A DNA stretch of 64,000 nucleotides from Mesorhizobium sp. WSM4904 (GTDB lineage Bacteria; Pseudomonadota; Alphaproteobacteria; Rhizobiales; Rhizobiaceae): NCBI RefSeq assembly GCF_029674545.1, contig NZ_CP121354.1, positions 3,481,001 through 3,545,000 of the forward strand. The letters run 5' to 3'. Every line of letters starts with the position of its first letter. The stretch's first letter is position 1. This document shows positions 1 through 8,823 of this stretch, piece after piece. Made by a program: the position numbers and the translations under genes. The notes below the pieces were generated by a model. The model worked only from the letters and a program-made list of their open reading frames with translations. It searched no databases and was not told the DNA's origin.

Positions 1-329
1 TCCGCGAGCGGCGGCAGGCGAGGTCGGTCAGCATCGGCCACGATGTCTGGATCGGCCACGGCGCCGTGATCATGCCTGGCGTGACGATCGGCAACGGTGC
101 CGTCATCGGTGCTAACGCCGTGGTGACGCATGACGTGCCGCCTTACGCGATCGTCGCCGGCGTTCCGGCCAAACCCCTGCGTCAGCGGTTCGCCGCCGAC
201 GTTGCGGTACGCATCGAGAGCCTCGCCTGGTGGGACTGGGCGCCAGAAAGACTCGCCAGGGCGATCCCGGACATGCAGTCGTTGCCGATCGAGGCCTTCC
301 TCGATCGTTGGGAAGACGAAGCCTCCTGA
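1..329 (+). CDS. Hexapeptide-repeat (LbH) acyltransferase, C-terminal part
   Basis: The frame is open from the first bases of the window, so the start lies upstream. The visible part shows left-handed beta-helix hexapeptides (IGHDVWIGHGAVIMPGVTIG), then the AIVAGVPAKPLRQRF turn typical of CatB/XAT-like O-acetyltransferases. A C-terminal extension follows, rich in tryptophan (LAWWDWAPERL) and ending in EAFLDRWE. That extension resembles the hexapeptide proteins encoded with phosphonate (phn) genes, so a phosphonate-linked role is possible, but no phn gene is visible here. Acyl acceptor unknown. The family call is firm and the pathway is inference. Confidence 0.75.
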   Translation, partial: RERRQARSVSIGHDVWIGHGAVIMPGVTIGNGAVIGANAVVTHDVPPYAIVAGVPAKPLRQRFAADVAVRIESLAWWDWAPERLARAIPDMQSLPIEAFLDRWEDEAS

Positions 330-354
330 TCCGTCACGATTTCAGGAATCAGTG

Positions 355-391
355 CCCCTTCCGCCATGCGGGGGTGGCGCGGCGGAAGGGG
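355..391. repeat. Intergenic stem-loop downstream of the acyltransferase
   Basis: Perfect 11-bp inverted repeat, CCCCTTCCGCC at 355-365 and its complement at 381-391, with a 15-nt loop. It lies 26 bp after the acyltransferase stop. No T-tract follows, so it may be an mRNA-stabilising hairpin or a weak terminator. I see nothing else in the rest of the 330-633 gap. Confidence 0.5.
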
Positions 392-633
392 CTGGAGGTA
401 AACCCGCTGTGAAGCGGAGCAGCAGGCTTCTTCACCTGCACCGAAACTATCGCAACAAACCCATAAGGTGGTTTTTCCTGAAGCTGCCCTTTTGGCGTGT
501 GCTCAATTGTACAGGATACAGTCGCAAAAATACTGCCGGCAGGGAACCGGGAGCGGCTGCCGCCTGTTTTTGATCAGGATCTGTATTCAGCCCTCGGCCG
601 AATCCAGAACGCTTGGCCATTCAAGGATTTTCG

Positions 634-1062
634 ATGATTGAAAAGTTTTTCACCAGGATCGCCAATGCCGTGGCGCATCTCGCGGGGATGCCGCCGACAT
701 TTGCCTTGTGCGGGTTGGTCATTGTCGTTTGGGCTTTGAGCGGACCGGTCTTCGGCTTTTCGGATACTTGGCAGCTGGTCATCAACACCGGGACGACGAT
801 CGTCACCTTTCTGATGGTGTTCCTCATCCAAAACACGCAGAACCGCGATAGCGCCGCGATCCAGACCAAGCTCGACGAGCTGATCCGCGTCAGCCGCGCT
901 CATAACACCTTCATTGGCATCGAGCATCTGACCGAATCCGAGGTCGAGGAGATCCGCGAAAAATGCGAAAAAGCCGCAAAGCGGCATGACCGGGAGGTTG
1001 CCGCCGTGACCGTCAAGAAGGCCGCCGGGCAAAAGCACGCCCCCAAAAAACACGCCGCTTGA
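634..1062 (+). CDS. Low-affinity iron permease family protein
   Basis: A 142-residue protein with two hydrophobic segments (about residues 22-40 and 45-65), then a conserved stretch (QNTQNRDSAAIQTKLDEL) and a charged, lysine/histidine-rich tail. The pattern matches the small bacterial low-affinity iron permease family, and QNTQNRDSxAxxxKLDELI is its hallmark. A role in metal uptake is known only by family resemblance. The ATG at 634 is preferred over a TTG 21 bp upstream because AAGGA lies at 623-627. It stands alone, converging on the SDR gene. Confidence 0.8.
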   Translation: MIEKFFTRIANAVAHLAGMPPTFALCGLVIVVWALSGPVFGFSDTWQLVINTGTTIVTFLMVFLIQNTQNRDSAAIQTKLDELIRVSRAHNTFIGIEHLTESEVEEIREKCEKAAKRHDREVAAVTVKKAAGQKHAPKKHAA

Positions 1063-1101
1063 GCGCCGCCTTATCGTTCGGGATGCGGCTCGTTCGGTGG
1101 C

Positions 1102-1968
1102 TCAGCCGTCCATAAAGGCCGCGAACGCATCCTTGTGATCGGGATGCCAGCGCGACAGGGCAGGGCGGTTTTCGATGATGTCGCCAATCGCCCAGGCCAT
1201 GCGCTTTTCATCCGTGGGCCGCGCAACCTCGTTGTCCGGGCAAAGGATGTAGAAGTCGCCCTGCTTGAGCGACGCCAGCATGAAATCGATCACCTGCTCG
1301 CCCGTCCAGGCGCCGGCCGGCTTTTCCGTCGCGCCCTCGGTCAAGCCGGTATAGGTGAAGCCCGGGATGAGCAAATGCGCGGAAACCTTTGCTCCGGGTT
1401 CGTTGCGCAGCGCATGGGCCAGGCCTTCGGTGAATGTCTTCACGCCAGCCTTGGAGACGTTGTAGGCGAGATTGCCGGGCGGCGTCGTGATGCCCTGCTT
1501 GGAGCCTGTATTGATGATCAGGCTAGGCTTGTCCCCGGCCAGCATGCGCGGCGCGAAGGCCTCGACGCCGTGCACGACGCCCCAGAAATTGATGTCCAGC
1601 AGCCGCTTCCAGGCGTCGCGGTTTTCCCACGGCTTGCCCGGATTGTTGCCGACGCCGGCATTGTTCATCAGGACCGAGACGGCGCCGAATGCACCGTAAG
1701 CGAGTTCGGCCAGGCGGTCGACCTCGTCGGCCTTCGAGACGTCGGTTGGAATTGGGAGAACGGCATCGTCCCCGGCAATGTCGGCGACCGCCTGCCGGGC
1801 CTGGTCGAGGCGCACGCCGCCGATATCGGCAATGACCGTCTTCATGCCCATGGCCGCAAATCGTTTCACGGCGGCAAGGCCGATGCCGCTCGCGCCGCCG
1901 GTGACGACGGCGACATTGCCGGAAGCGAAAGCGGGCAGGGCGGTCTGGATTTCGGCGTCGCTGGTCAT
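1102..1968 (-). CDS. SDR family NAD(P)-dependent oxidoreductase
   Basis: A 288-residue classical short-chain dehydrogenase. It has the cofactor motif TGGASGIG at residues 23-30, an NNAG motif, a serine in NTGSKQG, and the catalytic YNVSK. Substrate unknown. The frame is open well upstream through the tandem-repeat region, but the SDR fold starts only at MTSDAEIQ and an AAGGA sequence lies 9-13 nt upstream, so 1968 is the chosen start. Divergent from the small gene at 2165, with a 23-bp tandem repeat between them. Confidence 0.85.
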   Translation of the reverse strand: MTSDAEIQTALPAFASGNVAVVTGGASGIGLAAVKRFAAMGMKTVIADIGGVRLDQARQAVADIAGDDAVLPIPTDVSKADEVDRLAELAYGAFGAVSVLMNNAGVGNNPGKPWENRDAWKRLLDINFWGVVHGVEAFAPRMLAGDKPSLIINTGSKQGITTPPGNLAYNVSKAGVKTFTEGLAHALRNEPGAKVSAHLLIPGFTYTGLTEGATEKPAGAWTGEQVIDFMLASLKQGDFYILCPDNEVARPTDEKRMAWAIGDIIENRPALSRWHPDHKDAFAAFMDG

Positions 1969-2044
1969 GGTCGATGTCCTTGTTCCGGGTCGAGCCGAAC
2001 TTAACGCCAGTCGGGGCCGAGACAAGCCTCGATCGCCGCAGTAA

Positions 2045-2129
2045 TTGACCGCGACAGCGGCAACGGGTTGACCGCGACAGCGGCAACGGGTTGACCGCGA
2101 CAGCGGCAACGGGTTGACCGCGACAGCTG
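2045..2129. repeat. 23-bp tandem repeat, about 3.7 copies
   Basis: Direct repeats start at 2045, 2068, 2091 and 2114. Three copies are identical and the fourth is cut short after TTGACCGCGACAGC. Each unit begins TTGACC and ends CAACGGG. The array fills the space between the divergent SDR gene and the small gene at 2165. The repeated TTGACC resembles a -35 element, so copy number could influence promoter strength; that is inference. Confidence 0.9.
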
Positions 2130-2164
2130 CCGGCGCGCATGCTGCCGCAAAAAGGAGTTGGGTA

Positions 2165-2446
2165 TTGACCGATTGGATCGGCATCCTGAAGGAGCAGACC
2201 GCCACCGGCGAGCAGATGGGCCGCGACGTGCCGAAAATGCTTGCCAATCCCGATATCAGCGAGACACAGGTAAAGACGTTGTTCGCGGCGCTGGAGGAAC
2301 AGGCTGACTTCGCCGAGAAGCTGCGTCTGGCGCTGGAGAAGTTCGGCCACGACTTTCCCGTCATCAAGGCGGCCGAGCGGCTGGAGGAGCGCTACGCCGA
2401 CCTTGCCGCCTCGGCGGCCGAGAAGCTGAAGGCGATGAGGAAGTAG
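2165..2446 (+). CDS. Small helical hypothetical protein
   Basis: 93 residues, strongly amphipathic and helical, charged throughout, with no membrane segment and no motif I recognise. It ends AAEKLKAMRK. The start is read as TTG at 2165 because a consensus AAGGAG lies at 2152-2157, seven bases upstream. The frame is open further upstream through the tandem repeats, but that extension is probably untranslated. Convergent with the TMEM175 gene. It may be a conserved Mesorhizobium protein; the function cannot be read from sequence. Confidence 0.65.
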   Translation: MTDWIGILKEQTATGEQMGRDVPKMLANPDISETQVKTLFAALEEQADFAEKLRLALEKFGHDFPVIKAAERLEERYADLAASAAEKLKAMRK

Positions 2447-2458
2447 CGCGGTTTTTTC

Positions 2459-2508
2459 GCAATTTCCGAACAGGAAACCGCTACGCACTTTTTCCTGGAA
2501 TCGCCCTG
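2459..2508. repeat. Dispersed repeat, copy A (second module only, diverged)
   Basis: Diverged copy of the element seen at 21645, 22651, 40400 and 56049. It has GCAATTTCC at its left end, an internal GGAAACCGCTACGCACTTTT, and CCTGGAATCGCC at its right end. It lies between two convergent genes and touches the TMEM175 stop codon. Confidence 0.7.
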
Positions 2509-2509
2509 G

Positions 2510-3085
2510 CTATTTTTCGATTAGACGTTCGAAACGTTTGTCGGGCGCAAACCAGATGGTGGCCACCAGCACATAGATGGCCACGCCGATCCATTGGCTG
2601 ACGAAGGTCAGCGCTATCCCGGCCAGATAAAGGGCCAGCGAAATCTTGCCCTTGCGGTCCTGGCCCAAGGCCCGGGCAAAGGTCGTCTCGGCGCCGTGCA
2701 GATGGCGCAGTTTGATGGCCAGGATGTTGTAGGCAACGGCGCAGAGCGCCAGATCGACGCCGTAGACGGCAACCGGCACCGGGGCGAAATGATTTTCGCC
2801 CATGAAGGCCGTGGTCACCGGCATCAGCGACAGCCAGAACAGAAGGTTGAGGTTGGCCCACAGGACACGGCCGTCGACGCGCTGCACGGTGTGGAACATG
2901 TTGTGCAGATTGTTCCAGTAGATGCCGACATTGATGAAGGACAGCACGTAGCAGAAGAAGACCGGCCAAAGCGGCACCAGCGCGGCCAGGTCCTCGCCGT
3001 GCGGCACCTTCAATTCCAGCACCATGATGGTGATGATGATGGCGACGACGCCATCGGTGAATGCCTCGACCCGTCCCTTGCCCAT
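2510..3085 (-). CDS. TMEM175/DUF1211 family membrane protein
   Basis: 191 residues with about six hydrophobic segments. The first helix begins RVEAFTDGVVAIIITIMVLE, a clear version of the RxxxFxDGVxAI signature of bacterial TMEM175-like (DUF1211) proteins, which form potassium-permeable channels in characterised members. The length fits a single TMEM175 unit. The ATG is preceded by a GGAGG-like sequence. It is divergent from the MFS gene at 3228. Channel activity here is inferred from the family. Confidence 0.85.
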   Translation of the reverse strand: MGKGRVEAFTDGVVAIIITIMVLELKVPHGEDLAALVPLWPVFFCYVLSFINVGIYWNNLHNMFHTVQRVDGRVLWANLNLLFWLSLMPVTTAFMGENHFAPVPVAVYGVDLALCAVAYNILAIKLRHLHGAETTFARALGQDRKGKISLALYLAGIALTFVSQWIGVAIYVLVATIWFAPDKRFERLIEK

Positions 3086-3227
3086 GGTTCCTCCTTCGTC
3101 GGTTGACAGACGTTACGCAAGGATTTCGCACAAGGCCATACTGCCAGAATTGTCAGGAGGGCGTTCGGAATGCGGGACGGCCGCCACTACATGGGTGTCG
3201 GGGCTTGCAAACTGGCCGGAGGTTCCG

Positions 3228-4436
3228 ATGACCAGCTACGCTCAGATAATCACGCGCGACAATGAACTCAGCGGCGGCGGCGCGATGGCTGCCGTCGCCG
3301 CCATGATTGCAGCGCTCTTTGCCGGGAGCACGGCTTTGACGCCGCTCTATGTGATCTACAAACAGGCCTTCGGATTCTCGCAGATCACCCTGACATTGGT
3401 CTATGCCGTGTATGTGGTCGGGAATCTGGCGGCGCTGCTGTTTTTCGGCCGATTGTCGGATGTCATCGGCCGCCGCCCGGCGGCGATGGCGGCAATGGGC
3501 GTCGCCGTGATCAGCGCGCTGTTTTTCCTCTTTGCCGAAAACCTGGCTTGGCTCGACATCGCCCGTATCCTCAGCGGGCTCGGCATCGGGATCGGCGCGG
3601 GAACCGGAACTGCCTGGCTCGCCGAACTGATCGAAGGCGAGGACAAGTCGCGCGCCGCCATCATTGCCACCAGCACCAACTTCGTCGGCCTCGGGGCCGG
3701 TGCGTTGGCGTCGGGGCTGCTCGCCGAATACGCGCCCTGGCCGCTCAGGCTGACGTTCGCAGTCTATCTCGGCTTGCTTCTGCTGGTGACCCTCATGCTC
3801 TGGCGCACGCGAGAAACCGTGCCGCAAACCAGGCGGCTCGTCGAAATTTCGATGCGGCCGCGGCTTTCGGTTCCCGCCGGCATTCGCGCGCAATTCGTGG
3901 CGCCGGCGGTCACCGGCTTCGGTGCCATGGCGCTGGTCGGCTTCTATGCGGCGCTGGCGCCGAGCATCCTGGCGCAGCAGCTTCACGTGACCAACCACGC
4001 CGAGGCCGGCGGGCTGTTCTTCGAACTGTCGATCGTGGCGGCCGCGACGATCCTGGCGACGGCACGACTGTCGAGCCGCTTCACGATGCTTGCCGCGCTC
4101 GTGTCGATGATCCCGACCGTGGCGCTGATCGTCGCGGCCCAGGTCTTCGCCTCCACGGCAATCATGGTCATCGGCACGGCGCTGTGCGGCGTTGCCGCCG
4201 CCTTCGGCTATCGTGGCGGCCTGCAAGTGGTGAACCACATAGCGCCGGCCGACCGCCGCGCCGAGGTGGTTTCGGCCTTCTTCGTCTGCTGCTTCTGCGG
4301 CAATGCGCTGCCGGTCATCGGCATCGGCGTGCTGTCGAGCCTGACCAGTGCTATCGTCGCAAGCCTGGCCTTTGCCGGCATGATCACGATCTTCGCGCTG
4401 GTGGCGCTGGGGTTCGGCCTGCGCTACGCGAGGTGA
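3228..4436 (+). CDS. MFS transporter
   Basis: 402 residues with about twelve hydrophobic segments. The MFS loop 2-3 motif appears as GRLSDVIGRRP (about residue 80) and a central loop separates the two halves. Substrate cannot be told; drug or metabolite efflux is likely by family. The start at 3228 follows CCGGAGG at 3216-3222. The upstream open frame is an antisense shadow of the TMEM175 gene. It converges on the MATE gene. Confidence 0.85.
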   Translation: MTSYAQIITRDNELSGGGAMAAVAAMIAALFAGSTALTPLYVIYKQAFGFSQITLTLVYAVYVVGNLAALLFFGRLSDVIGRRPAAMAAMGVAVISALFFLFAENLAWLDIARILSGLGIGIGAGTGTAWLAELIEGEDKSRAAIIATSTNFVGLGAGALASGLLAEYAPWPLRLTFAVYLGLLLLVTLMLWRTRETVPQTRRLVEISMRPRLSVPAGIRAQFVAPAVTGFGAMALVGFYAALAPSILAQQLHVTNHAEAGGLFFELSIVAAATILATARLSSRFTMLAALVSMIPTVALIVAAQVFASTAIMVIGTALCGVAAAFGYRGGLQVVNHIAPADRRAEVVSAFFVCCFCGNALPVIGIGVLSSLTSAIVASLAFAGMITIFALVALGFGLRYAR

Positions 4437-4458
4437 TCTCGAACAGCGCAGCGATGCC

Positions 4459-5943
4459 TCAGCCGTTCGGCGTTTCGGGCGAAAGGTGCGCGCGCTGGCG
4501 CGGCACGCCGAGGCCGGTGTCCGGAGGCTCGCCCGCGGCCGGCCGCCCCTCGATCATTTGCACGACCCGCCAACGGCCGAAACGATAATAGGCGGCGGCC
4601 AGCATGAGCGAAGTTATCGAGCCAGCCGGGAAACTCCACCAAAGCGCCTCCTGGCCGATCACGCTCCTGAAGGAATAGGCGAAGCCGGTGCGAACGATCA
4701 GCACCGAGATGATCAGGATGATGAGCGGCGGCATGACGGCGCCGGTAGCGCGCACCGTGGCGAACAGCACGATGGTGATGCCGAACAGGATGAAGGACCA
4801 GGACGCGACCTTGTTGATGTGGGCGGCGATGTCGATCGCAATGCTGTCGCCGGTCAAGAACAGGCTGAGCACCGCGCGATCGAAAACGAACAGCAGTGCC
4901 ACCAGCGCGCCGGTAAGCACGAGGTTGAACCCGACGCCCGAAGCGGCGACCCTGCCGATGCGATCCCAGCGCCCGGCGCCGACATTCTGCGCCGCCATCG
5001 AGGAGACTGCGGCGCCGATGGCCAGAGCCGGCATCTGGATATAGGTCCAGAGCTGCGCCGCGATGCCGTAGGCCGCTGCGACCTGCGAGCCGTAGGAATT
5101 GACGATCCCCATCACGGTCAGCGCCGCGGCCGAGATGACGATCATCTGCAGGCCCATCGGCACGCCCTTGAAGACGACGATGCGCAAAAGCGCCGGGTCC
5201 GGTTTGAGCAGGGCGAGGTCGCCGCCCGCCAGCCGCAGCGGATTCTTGCGCGCATAGAGCACGATCAGGATGGCGACCACGCTCACCGTCTGGCCGATCA
5301 GCGTCGAGGTGGCTGAACCGGCAATGCCAAGCTCTGGGAAGGGGCCGATGCCGCGGATCAGCAGCGGGTTCAAAACGACGTCGAGCACGACCGCCAGCGC
5401 CATGAAGACAAACGGCGTGCGCGAATCGCCAGCGCCGCGCAGCACGGTCATGACAAAGGACAACAGGTTCATCATCGGCACGGCGACGAAGATGATGCGC
5501 AGATAGGCGCGCGCCAGCGGCAAGGCGTCCGCCGGCGTGCCGAGCCCGGTGAGGATGGCGTCGACCCAGATCCAGCCGCAGACCGCGAACACCATCGAGA
5601 CGAGGAAGAAGAAGGTCGCGCTGGTGCCGACGATGCGCCGTGCCTCGGCCAAGTCGCGGGCGCCGACGGACTGCGCGACCAGGATGGTCGCCGCCATGCC
5701 GATGCCGAACACCGTGCCGAGGATCAGGAACAGCACCAGATTGGCGTTCGAGGTCGCGGTCAGCGCCGCCTCGCCGAGGAAGCGCCCGACCCAGACGGCG
5801 TTGATCGAGCCGTTGAGCGACTGCAGCACGTTGGAGCCGAGCACCGGCAAGGCAAACAAAAGCAGCGTGCGCGGAATCGGGCCGCTGGTCAGGTCGCCGG
5901 TCCGCCGGCGAGCGGGCTTGTTGTCATCCATGTTGTTATCCAT
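4459..5943 (-). CDS. MATE family efflux transporter
   Basis: 494 residues with about twelve membrane segments in two MatE halves. The N-terminal half has GPIPRTLLLFALPVLGSNVLQ and the NAVWVGRFLGEAALTATSNA region typical of bacterial NorM/DinF-like antiporters, which export cationic drugs using Na+ or H+. An alternative start exists at the second ATG (5931). The proline/glycine-rich C-terminal tail (EGRPAAGEPPDTG) is cytoplasmic. No adjacent regulator is visible. Confidence 0.88.
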   Translation of the reverse strand: MDNNMDDNKPARRRTGDLTSGPIPRTLLLFALPVLGSNVLQSLNGSINAVWVGRFLGEAALTATSNANLVLFLILGTVFGIGMAATILVAQSVGARDLAEARRIVGTSATFFFLVSMVFAVCGWIWVDAILTGLGTPADALPLARAYLRIIFVAVPMMNLLSFVMTVLRGAGDSRTPFVFMALAVVLDVVLNPLLIRGIGPFPELGIAGSATSTLIGQTVSVVAILIVLYARKNPLRLAGGDLALLKPDPALLRIVVFKGVPMGLQMIVISAAALTVMGIVNSYGSQVAAAYGIAAQLWTYIQMPALAIGAAVSSMAAQNVGAGRWDRIGRVAASGVGFNLVLTGALVALLFVFDRAVLSLFLTGDSIAIDIAAHINKVASWSFILFGITIVLFATVRATGAVMPPLIILIISVLIVRTGFAYSFRSVIGQEALWWSFPAGSITSLMLAAAYYRFGRWRVVQMIEGRPAAGEPPDTGLGVPRQRAHLSPETPNG

Positions 5944-5967
5944 GGTGGGGCGGGCACCGAAAATGAA

Positions 5968-5996
5968 TCAGGCCCGCGATGCTATCGCAGGCCTGA
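5968..5996 (-). terminator. Candidate terminator after the phytase-like gene
   Basis: A 13-bp stem (5968-5980 with 5984-5996) with one G-T type mismatch and a 3-nt loop. Read on the minus strand it follows the phytase-like stop codon, and a short T-rich stretch (ATTCATTTT) comes after it. It lies just upstream of the MATE start region, so it could insulate the two genes. Confidence 0.5.
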
Positions 5997-6053
5997 CGGT
6001 GATGCATCCCTTGCGGGCTGGATGCCTCGTGGCACCCGACACGATGAACGGTT

Positions 6054-7535
6054 TTAGTTCGCGGCGAGGCTATTTCCAGACAGGCCGGGGATCGTGACCT
6101 GATAGACAAGGAAGGTGGTGTCGACATCGGCGCCATCCTCGGCCTTGTAGGGCGCGCCGACCTGGAAACCGTCCTGGGTCAGGAAGTCGTTGTCGTTGGC
6201 AACGAACAGGAAATAGTCGTCGGGCAGCTTCGGATCGAGCACGCTCACCAGCGACATCGCTTCCCACTTCTCCGAGAGGTTGTTCTTGTCGTTCGGCGCG
6301 CCATTGTGCAGGCCGAAGCGGCCGAGCTCACTCTTGTCGTTGATATCGACGAAGGCGGTGAGCTTGGCCGGCGTCACCGACGGGTCGAGCACGCCCTTCG
6401 GCGCGACCGGCTTGTTGGCGGCGTCGAACGGACCATTGGCGATATCGGTCGCGCCCGTCAGGTCGACAATGTTGATCTTGCGGTAGACAGACTCGGCGTC
6501 CTTCAGGCCCTGGCCGTTGCCGCTGTCACGCGACAGCATCAGGAAGCTCTTGTCGGACAGCGCCACGATCTCGCTCTGCGCGGCCACCTTGGTCCTGCCT
6601 TTGGCGTCCTTGAACACCGGCAGCGGCACGACATATTCGTGCGCCAGCTTGAGGTGGGCGAGGTCGGAGGCGTCATAGACGAGCGCGCGGGTGTTCTGGC
6701 GCGTCGAACCGGAATCGCCGCCATCCTGGCGCGGCGCCGACTGCAGCACCGCGATCAGGAACTTGCCGTCCGGCGTCATCGACATGCCTTCGAGGCCCTG
6801 GTTGTTCTGACGGCCGGTCTCGGGATCCTTCGGATCGGGCTCGGCCGCGCCCGGGCCGGGATTATTCGAGGCGAAGTTCGGCTTGCCGTGGCGCATCGGC
6901 ACAAGGGCCGCCGGCGGCTGGGTGGCCGACATCAGCCGGCCGTCGGCCGAGAAGCGGTAGATGTTGGGGCCATATTCGTCGGAGATGAACATGGTGCCGT
7001 CGGGCAGGCGCACGATCGCCTCGTCGTCCAGCGCCAGCTTGCCGTTGTCGGCCTGCGGCAGGATCGGCATGTCGCCGGCGGCCGGGCGCACGCCGTTGAG
7101 CGGATCAAGACCGGTGGCGTCGGCGCCCTTGTCGTCGGTCAAGAGCATGGTGTCGGCTAGCGTCGCCTTGACGCCCGACTGTTCCTGGCTGGCGGCGGGC
7201 GCGGCGCCCGGAGCGGTCGGCGTCAGCTCGATCGAAATGGTGTTGAGGCGCGGGCGGTAGTCTGTGGTGCCGACGACGTTGTAGCCGCGGTCCGGCAGCA
7301 GCCACAGCGAGCCCTTGTAGCCGGCGCCGTCACGCGTCCAGGACTTGGTGTCGATCGACATGCCGGAGCCCGAACCGAAGGTCTCGCCGAACTTGTCCTT
7401 CTGGCTGGCCGGAATGCGGCCGATCCCGACAAGCCCCTTGTTGACATAGGCGACGCCGTCGGCGAGCGCCGGGGTCAGGGTGGTGAACAGGGCAAGCGCG
7501 ATGCCGAGCGAGACAGTGCGGTTCAAACGTTTCAT
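6054..7535 (-). CDS. Exported phytase-like/esterase-like protein
   Basis: 493 residues. An N-terminal signal peptide (MKRLNRTVSLGIALALFTTL, cleaved after a PALA-like site) shows export to the periplasm. The body carries beta-propeller-like signatures of the 'esterase-like activity of phytase' family: LWLLPDRGYN, DEAIVRLPDGTMFISDEYGPNIYRF, and NNQGLEGMSMTPDG. Substrate is unknown; phosphoester or ester cleavage is inferred from family naming only. The ATG at 7535 follows AAGGGG; a GTG further upstream would place the signal peptide internally. Confidence 0.8.
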   Translation of the reverse strand: MKRLNRTVSLGIALALFTTLTPALADGVAYVNKGLVGIGRIPASQKDKFGETFGSGSGMSIDTKSWTRDGAGYKGSLWLLPDRGYNVVGTTDYRPRLNTISIELTPTAPGAAPAASQEQSGVKATLADTMLLTDDKGADATGLDPLNGVRPAAGDMPILPQADNGKLALDDEAIVRLPDGTMFISDEYGPNIYRFSADGRLMSATQPPAALVPMRHGKPNFASNNPGPGAAEPDPKDPETGRQNNQGLEGMSMTPDGKFLIAVLQSAPRQDGGDSGSTRQNTRALVYDASDLAHLKLAHEYVVPLPVFKDAKGRTKVAAQSEIVALSDKSFLMLSRDSGNGQGLKDAESVYRKINIVDLTGATDIANGPFDAANKPVAPKGVLDPSVTPAKLTAFVDINDKSELGRFGLHNGAPNDKNNLSEKWEAMSLVSVLDPKLPDDYFLFVANDNDFLTQDGFQVGAPYKAEDGADVDTTFLVYQVTIPGLSGNSLAAN

Positions 7536-7654
7536 GGATATCCCCTTCTTGACGAACAGATCGGCCAATGCCTGGAAGGGCGCGGCATCGAAGATGCGGC
7601 GAGCCGGTTTCCGTCGAGCGGTCTAGGACTTGAACGTGATGGTTGCGTGACAGT

Positions 7655-7683
7655 TTCCCTTCTCCCACAAGGGGAGAAGGGAA
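7655..7683. repeat. Rhizobial-type hairpin repeat (TTCCCTTCTCCC)
   Basis: Perfect 12-bp stem, TTCCCTTCTCCC at 7655-7666 and its complement at 7672-7683, loop ACAAG. It sits 7 bp after the LacI stop. There is no T-tract. It resembles the common CTTCTCCCC/GGGGAGAAG palindromes scattered in rhizobial genomes and may stabilise the lacI transcript or act as a Rho-independent-like stop. Confidence 0.7.
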
Positions 7684-7689
7684 AAGCGC

Positions 7690-8715
7690 TCAATCGCTTT
7701 CCCGCGCGATCAGCTCCAGCGGCCAGACCTCGCGGATGGTACGCGGTCCCTCCGGGCCGGCGAAGGCAGGGAGCGAGGCGAGCAGCATCTCGGCCAGTCG
7801 CCGGCCCATGGGCTCCAGCGACGGACGGAAGGCGGTCAACGCCGGCGAGAAGTAGCGGCAAAGCGGCGTGTCGACGATGACGATCACCGCTATGTCGTGG
7901 CCGGGCCTGATGCCCATCTCGGCCAGCGCCTTGCAGCCGCCGAGAGCCATGGCGTCATTGTTGAAGATGATCGCTGTCGGCCGGTCCTTGGAGAGCATCA
8001 CGCGCGGCGTCACCTGGTAGCCGCCGGACTCGTTGATGAAGCCGTCGGCGATCAGGCCGGGGTCGACTTCGATGCCGTGCCTCTTCAGCGCCTTGCGGTA
8101 GCCGTCGAGGAACAGGTAGCCGAAGTTGAGATCAAGCGAAGGGCGGATGGCGGCAATGCGGCGGTGGCCGCGCGCGACCAGCCGGTCGACGGCTTCATCA
8201 CCCGCCCTCTCGAAATCGATATCGAGCGAAGGATAGGTATCCCCGCCGGATTGACTTCGGCCAAGCGTGGCGAAGGGAAAGCCGGCCTTGCTGAGGTAGT
8301 CGATCCGATCGTCTTCCCGCCGTGTATTGGCCAACACGACCGCGTCGGCCCGGCGCGTCTCAACCACGCGGCGCAGCCTCTCCTGCTGATATTGGCCTGG
8401 CTCACCCATGACGACCATCAGATCTAGGTCATACTCGGCGAGCCGCGCCTGCAGCCCGGTCAGGAAGGGAATGAAGAACGGCTCGCCATATTGCTGGTCG
8501 CCCGGATGCGGCTGCAGCATGAAGGCGATCGAGCGGGTGGCGCCCTGGCGCAGGCTGCGGCCGGACTGGTTGGGCGAATAGTTCAGCTTCCTGGCCGCCT
8601 CCAGCACGCGCTGGCGGGTCTCGGCATTGACGTCGGCGCGACCGTTCAAGGCGCGCGACACGGTGCCGATCGAAATGTTCAGGTGACGCGCGAGATCGTG
8701 GATGCTGGACGCCAA
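7690..8715 (-). CDS. LacI family transcriptional regulator
   Basis: 341 residues. The N-terminal LacI helix-turn-helix is clear (SSIHDLARHLNISIGTVSRA, residues 3-22, followed by the LNGRADVN hinge helix). A periplasmic-binding-protein-like sensor domain fills the rest (FNNDAMALGG and a dimer core). It faces away from the sugar cassette at 8909 across a gap with two LacI-type operators, so it very likely represses that cassette until a sugar or derivative binds. Ligand unknown. An odd IVIVD repeat occurs where most members have IVGFDD. Confidence 0.92.
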   Translation of the reverse strand: MASSIHDLARHLNISIGTVSRALNGRADVNAETRQRVLEAARKLNYSPNQSGRSLRQGATRSIAFMLQPHPGDQQYGEPFFIPFLTGLQARLAEYDLDLMVVMGEPGQYQQERLRRVVETRRADAVVLANTRREDDRIDYLSKAGFPFATLGRSQSGGDTYPSLDIDFERAGDEAVDRLVARGHRRIAAIRPSLDLNFGYLFLDGYRKALKRHGIEVDPGLIADGFINESGGYQVTPRVMLSKDRPTAIIFNNDAMALGGCKALAEMGIRPGHDIAVIVIVDTPLCRYFSPALTAFRPSLEPMGRRLAEMLLASLPAFAGPEGPRTIREVWPLELIARESD

Positions 8716-8823
8716 GGCAGGTTCTCCCCCTTCTTCGCTAGCACCGGCCGGCGCTCAGGCCAAGCAGCCGATGACGATTTTCGCGAGTGGGTGATTGACA
8801 TTCTACGCCATCGGGTGTGTTGT

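Noticed and set aside
2045..2129. CRISPR-like array
   Set aside because: The units are directly adjacent without spacers and no cas genes are near.
1969..2367. N-terminal extension of the SDR
   Set aside because: It crosses the tandem repeats and the antisense of the gene at 2165; the Rossmann fold starts just after 1968.
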